Shown one piece after another: positions 38,572 through 41,908 of a stretch of 41,908 nucleotides of DNA. The DNA is taken from the IMG/VR virus record IMGVR_UViG_3300033553_000007, positions 1 to 41,908 of that record. One strand, 5' to 3'. Position numbers and translations under genes: made by a program. How positions within the stretch are numbered: the stretch's first letter is position 1; each line of letters opens with the position of its first letter. This DNA is from a virus. The notes under the pieces are model-generated. The model was not told where the DNA came from. It ran no database searches and saw only the letters and a program-made list of their open reading frames with translations.

Positions 38572-40995
38572 ATGTGGCTTGCATTTGCCTTTGTTATTGC
38601 GGTTTTGCTTGTCGCAGTTCTTACACCAAAGCCGAACATTGAAAACGCCCGCGCTGCGAAGCTTGGCGACTTCCAGTTTCCAAGATCGAAGCACGGCGAC
38701 CCTATGCCTTTAGTGTGGGGAACAGTTCGCCAAAAGTCGCCGATTACCGCTTGGCATGGTGACTTTCGCCCGGTTCCTATTAAAAAGAAAGTTTCAAGCG
38801 GTCTTTTTAGTTCGAAGAAAGTTACGGTCGGTTATAAAAATTATCTTGGCATTGATTGCATTTTATGTCTTGGCCCCGGCGTTAAGCTTAAAAAGTTTTG
38901 GGCCGGTACTTACCTTGTTTGGTCTGGCGAACTTGCTTCGTCTGGAAGTATCTATATAAACAAACCGAACTTGTTTGGCGGCGAAGAAGAACGCGGCGGT
39001 TTGCAAGGAACTTTGCAATTTTACGACGGACGCTTTGACCCGCCGCAAGATTCTTATTTGGTTTCGAAATTGGGCGCAAATGTCCCGGCTTACAACGGCT
39101 TCGCGCGTGCGCTGTTCAAGTCCTTTTATATTGGAACTTCGACAACCCCGGACGCTTTCAGCTTTGAAGTTTCGCGCATGACTTCGGGGCTTCACCCTAT
39201 TTATTCAATAATGCCGAACGGGTTAGACGCTAACCCAATGGAAATTATATACGACGCAGTTACTCAAAAATGGGGCCGCTTCGGCAATCTTTCTTCCGAG
39301 CTTGACTTACCGTCATTTGTTGATTGTGCCCACACTTTATACGACGAAGGCTTGGGAATGTCTTTGCTTGTTCAATCTGCAATAACTGGAAAGGACTTGC
39401 TAGAAGAAGTTATGCGCGTTGCCGACGGTGTTTTGTATCAAGACCCCGCAACTTCGAAAATAGTCGCCAAGCTAATTCGAAAAGATTACGTCATAGGCGA
39501 TTTAATAGTTCTTAACGAATCTTCGGTCAAGACTTTGAAGAATTTTCAGAAAACAACTTGGGAAAATACTTTTAACCAATGTCGGGTAACGTTCAAAGAG
39601 CGAAGCAACGGCTACGACACAAGCGTAGCGATTACCCAAGATTTCGCAAACATAAACTTTCAACAGCGCGTAAAGTCTACCGAAATTTCTTCGCCCGGTT
39701 GCACGCAAGCGGCTGTTGCAAGCGTGCTTGCAGCCCGACAACTTTCTTTGCTAAACGTTCCGCTTTACAAATGCGACCTTGTTGTAAACCGCAAAGCGCA
39801 AAGCCTGCTCCCCGGAAGCGTGTTCGTTTTGAATTGGGGGCCGTTCGGTATTTTAAATATGGTCATGCGTATTACGAAAATTGATTTCGGCGACCTTACT
39901 TCAAACGAAATTAAGTTGTCGTGCATTCAAGACCGCTTTTCGACGGCAACGCCTACGTTCGCCGATTCGGAAGCTTCGAACTGGACTCCGATTAACACAA
40001 ACCCAAACCCTGTTCCGCTGCGGCTTCTTTTTACGCCACCCGCTTTCCTGACTGCCAACGATTTAAACGAAGCGGTTTCGACTTTTGATAGTGCGGGCCG
40101 ATTGTACGTTGCAGCCGTTGCGCCGGGGCCTGCGTCTTATGCTGTCAACGTTATGACTTCTTCGGATAACTTCGCGACAGGGGGCGTTAGTTCTATTGAA
40201 AGCGCGCCATATAACGGCGGCGGGGTAATGCAAGCCGCTTATTCGGCAACTGTTGCAGCAACAACGCGCAACGACACAACGGGCTTTACTGTTGGCGGTG
40301 TTTCGCAAAATAGCATCGACAATTTGCAGCAATTAGCAAACATAACGCAAGCCCGCGACGGTTCGGCATTCTTGCTTATAAACAATGAATTGTTTATATA
40401 TGTGGGCTTTGTTGACAACGGTAACGGCACGGTTACTTTTCCCAATGTGTATCGCGGCGTTTTAGACACGATACCGGGAACCCATGCGGCAAACGACCGG
40501 GTTTGGTTTATTAGTGGAACAGACGGCCTTGTTCCTGAATTAGTGCCGGTTGGTTCAACGCGCTATGTAAAATTGCTTGATAAAACACCGGGCGGGGTTC
40601 TTGATATTTCCTTGGCCCCTACGTTTAGCGCTGCCCCGACCAACCGCGCCGGGCTACCGTTGCCGCCGCAGAACCTAACCCTTAACGGAAGTCGCACGCC
40701 TGCGCCTGTCGTAGCCGCCACAAGCGTTTCGGTTGCTTGGGTAAACCGTAGTCGCACCGATACCACTTTGCGCGTCTACAACGACACGGCAAACAACCGG
40801 GAAGCGGGAACGCAAACCCGGTTGCGCTGGCGCGTAGGTGGCGGCGGTTACACGACCGTGCTTACTACTTCCAACAGTTCGACGCTTGACGTCACGGGCC
40901 TTGCTGGAACTTTAGAAGTTATTGTAGATTCGCAAATAATTTCGAATAGTAAATATTCGACTTACACCGACACGCTTACAATGACACTAAGCTAA
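38572..40995 (+). CDS. Large tail-tip protein (megatron / host-specificity-like)
   Basis: 807 residues. A hydrophobic N-terminal segment (LAFAFVIAVLLVAVL) precedes KLGDFQFPRSKHGDPMPLVWGTVRQKSP, typical of tail-tip 'phage tail' proteins. The middle (ETTWENTFNQCRVTFKERSNGYDTS-type region, with D..RYFS...) resembles tip-hub domains, and the C-terminal 100-120 residues look like a fibronectin-III-type domain (VAATSVSVAWVNRSRTDTTL). It probably contacts the host and closes the tube. No separate long fibre gene follows. Its TAA overlaps the polymerase stop on the other strand. Confidence 0.8.
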   Translation: MWLAFAFVIAVLLVAVLTPKPNIENARAAKLGDFQFPRSKHGDPMPLVWGTVRQKSPITAWHGDFRPVPIKKKVSSGLFSSKKVTVGYKNYLGIDCILCLGPGVKLKKFWAGTYLVWSGELASSGSIYINKPNLFGGEEERGGLQGTLQFYDGRFDPPQDSYLVSKLGANVPAYNGFARALFKSFYIGTSTTPDAFSFEVSRMTSGLHPIYSIMPNGLDANPMEIIYDAVTQKWGRFGNLSSELDLPSFVDCAHTLYDEGLGMSLLVQSAITGKDLLEEVMRVADGVLYQDPATSKIVAKLIRKDYVIGDLIVLNESSVKTLKNFQKTTWENTFNQCRVTFKERSNGYDTSVAITQDFANINFQQRVKSTEISSPGCTQAAVASVLAARQLSLLNVPLYKCDLVVNRKAQSLLPGSVFVLNWGPFGILNMVMRITKIDFGDLTSNEIKLSCIQDRFSTATPTFADSEASNWTPINTNPNPVPLRLLFTPPAFLTANDLNEAVSTFDSAGRLYVAAVAPGPASYAVNVMTSSDNFATGGVSSIESAPYNGGGVMQAAYSATVAATTRNDTTGFTVGGVSQNSIDNLQQLANITQARDGSAFLLINNELFIYVGFVDNGNGTVTFPNVYRGVLDTIPGTHAANDRVWFISGTDGLVPELVPVGSTRYVKLLDKTPGGVLDISLAPTFSAAPTNRAGLPLPPQNLTLNGSRTPAPVVAATSVSVAWVNRSRTDTTLRVYNDTANNREAGTQTRLRWRVGGGGYTTVLTTSNSSTLDVTGLAGTLEVIVDSQIISNSKYSTYTDTLTMTLS

Positions 40996-41908
40996 AAGAA
41001 TGACAGTGTGGCGGTTGTTGCCTTTTTCAACCGCCCGCAGTCGTACAACATGCTTATAGCTTCTTCTATGTACCAATCGTAATTAATGTCGTCTGGAAAT
41101 TCGGTCGGCAAATCCATTAAAGGCCGTGCGCCGTCTGTCTTGCCTACTTTGTTTCCGCTTGTAACGTATGCAATATGCCCGGCTTCGTTCTTCGGGTAAT
41201 ACCAGCGAACAACCTTGCCTAAATATTTTCCGTTCTTTTCGCCGCCGCCGCGAACGTTTTTAACTGCGACAAAGCGGCGAATGTCTTTGCATTCCTTTAC
41301 GGTCTTTTCGACGGGTACGTTATTTACAAGGTACTGCAAAACAGCGTCGGCGCAAATCAAGGTTTCGGGGTTCTTCGACAAAATCGAATTAAGCGCCGAC
41401 CCGCGTTCGCAATAAGCGCCTTTAGTCTTCGCCCCTAGCCTGTCGTCTAAAAAGCGGGCTTCTTCGTCGCCTTCTTCTTTAATTGCAACGTATGAATTCA
41501 CGTCGCGGCTATGGACGGCCTTGTAGCGGGTTTCTTCGGTCTTGTATCCGGTGTACGCTTCCCATGCTGCAATAAGCGCCCTTACTTCGTCGTGCCGGTC
41601 TTTGTGATACTTTGAAATAACGCCGTCGGTGTTGCCCGACACTACGTCGATTCCAATTGCTTCTAAAGCTTCAATAAGCATAAGCAAGACAAGTTGCCCG
41701 GTTATCGTTACTTGCAACATAAGTTGCGGCGCGTAAAGCGTTGAATACTTGTTGCCAAGTTTACCGAAGCTTCCGTTAATGGTGATTTTCAAACTGTCGG
41801 CAATTGTCTTCCAGTGCTTCGCGCCTTTGCGGTCGCCGTCTTTCTTGCACTTCGCCGCCATTGCCTTAGCATGAATACGGGTGTTTACGATTTTTTCGTA
41901 AACAATCA
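40992..41908 (-). CDS. Family B DNA polymerase, C-terminal part (motifs B and C)
   Basis: Continues the gene that begins at 1273. Motif B is K418-ITI-N422-G-S-F-G and motif C is G-N470-T-D472-G, where most family B enzymes have DTDS; the essential second Asp is kept and the first is Asn. The last residues KKATTATLSFF look like a clamp-binding tail (hydrophobic-FF end), and a clamp-like gene lies just upstream. The 5' end is cut only by the window. It converges with the tail-tip gene, stops overlapping. Confidence 0.9.
   Translation of the reverse strand, partial: IVYEKIVNTRIHAKAMAAKCKKDGDRKGAKHWKTIADSLKITINGSFGKLGNKYSTLYAPQLMLQVTITGQLVLLMLIEALEAIGIDVVSGNTDGVISKYHKDRHDEVRALIAAWEAYTGYKTEETRYKAVHSRDVNSYVAIKEEGDEEARFLDDRLGAKTKGAYCERGSALNSILSKNPETLICADAVLQYLVNNVPVEKTVKECKDIRRFVAVKNVRGGGEKNGKYLGKVVRWYYPKNEAGHIAYVTSGNKVGKTDGARPLMDLPTEFPDDINYDWYIEEAISMLYDCGRLKKATTATLSFF
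41010..41035. terminator. Hairpin at the convergent gene end, possible terminator
   Basis: An 8-bp perfect stem (41010-41017 with 41028-41035) whose loop contains five T, inside the last codons of the polymerase gene. It may stop rightward transcription from the tail genes and prevent antisense RNA. It lacks a trailing T run, so efficiency is uncertain. Confidence 0.4.
41768..41908. repeat. Terminal direct repeat, right copy (assembly overlap)
   Basis: Identical to 1-141 over all 141 bases. Remove one copy when closing the genome. Confidence 0.95.

Noticed and set aside
1-41908. CRISPR array, tRNA genes, integrase or attachment site
   Set aside because: No regularly spaced direct repeats, no cloverleaf-like sequence with a TTC-type arm, and no recombinase-like protein were seen on either strand.

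Overview
The window is a complete (or nearly complete) genome of a tailed bacteriophage, about 41.8 kb, of the siphovirus type. The first 141 bases are repeated exactly at the end (1-141 = 41768-41908). This fits a circular assembly written out with one k-mer overlap, so the unit genome is 41,767 bp and the family B DNA polymerase gene is cut by the arbitrary window ends. Spanins (i-spanin plus overlapping lipoprotein o-spanin) indicate a Gram-negative host. The AAGGAG / AAAGGTGA ribosome binding sites and good sigma70-type promoters suggest a proteobacterium. I see no integrase, repressor, excisionase, RNA polymerase, tRNA or CRISPR array, so a lytic life style using host RNA polymerase is likely.

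Layout. (1) Minus strand, 8456 down to 1 and on through 41908-40992: replication and recombination. In transcription order: MazG-like nucleotide pyrophosphohydrolase, a conserved unknown protein, Sak4-like RecA-fold ATPase, DUF669-type protein with a Q/P/A-rich tail (probable SSB), DUF3268-type zinc-finger protein, Cas4/RecB-like PD-(D/E)XK nuclease, SF2 helicase, sliding-clamp-like protein, family B DNA polymerase. Two promoters (8506-8534, 7841-7869) and one internal terminator (5633-5664) serve it. (2) Plus strand 8609-11440, from a divergent promoter: GIY-YIG protein with a helix-turn-helix-like tail, then a PrimPol-DUF3987 primase-helicase, closed by a terminator. (3) 11579-17237: about 16 small, mostly unknown genes in several short units with their own promoters, plus a VRR-NUC nuclease. 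This early/accessory block holds a 334-bp AT-rich gene-free segment (12301-12634) with repeats and palindromes. (4) 17386-18940: lysis cassette (coiled-coil TM protein, holin, TIGR02594-type endolysin, Rz/Rz1-like spanins). (5) 18999-40995: virion genes: small and large terminase, DUF4055-type portal, Mu F-like protein, scaffold, major capsid protein, two related small proteins, neck proteins, tail terminator, tail tube, frameshifted tail chaperones, an HK97 gp10-like protein, a 1201-residue tape measure, and a tip module with a cysteine-rich hub-like protein and a large tip protein. The tip gene and the polymerase gene converge, and their stop codons overlap.

How it works together: the polymerase, clamp, primase-helicase, SSB, annealase and nucleases form a nearly self-sufficient replication/recombination set. 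The small-gene block looks like host-takeover or counter-defence cargo. One late promoter at 18937-18965 is positioned to drive packaging, head and tail genes.

The most unusual things I found are genome-wide. The trinucleotide GAG/CTC is almost absent (about 36 occurrences by eye, against well over a thousand expected) and GATC is almost absent (four seen). The exceptions cluster in the tail-tip genes. Locally there is a gene broken at an A8 run whose shifted frame ends in an ATGA overlap with the next gene, a small membrane-protein gene whose Shine-Dalgarno sequence points at an ACG codon, and a shared TAACGTTA palindrome in front of two small genes that encode related domains.
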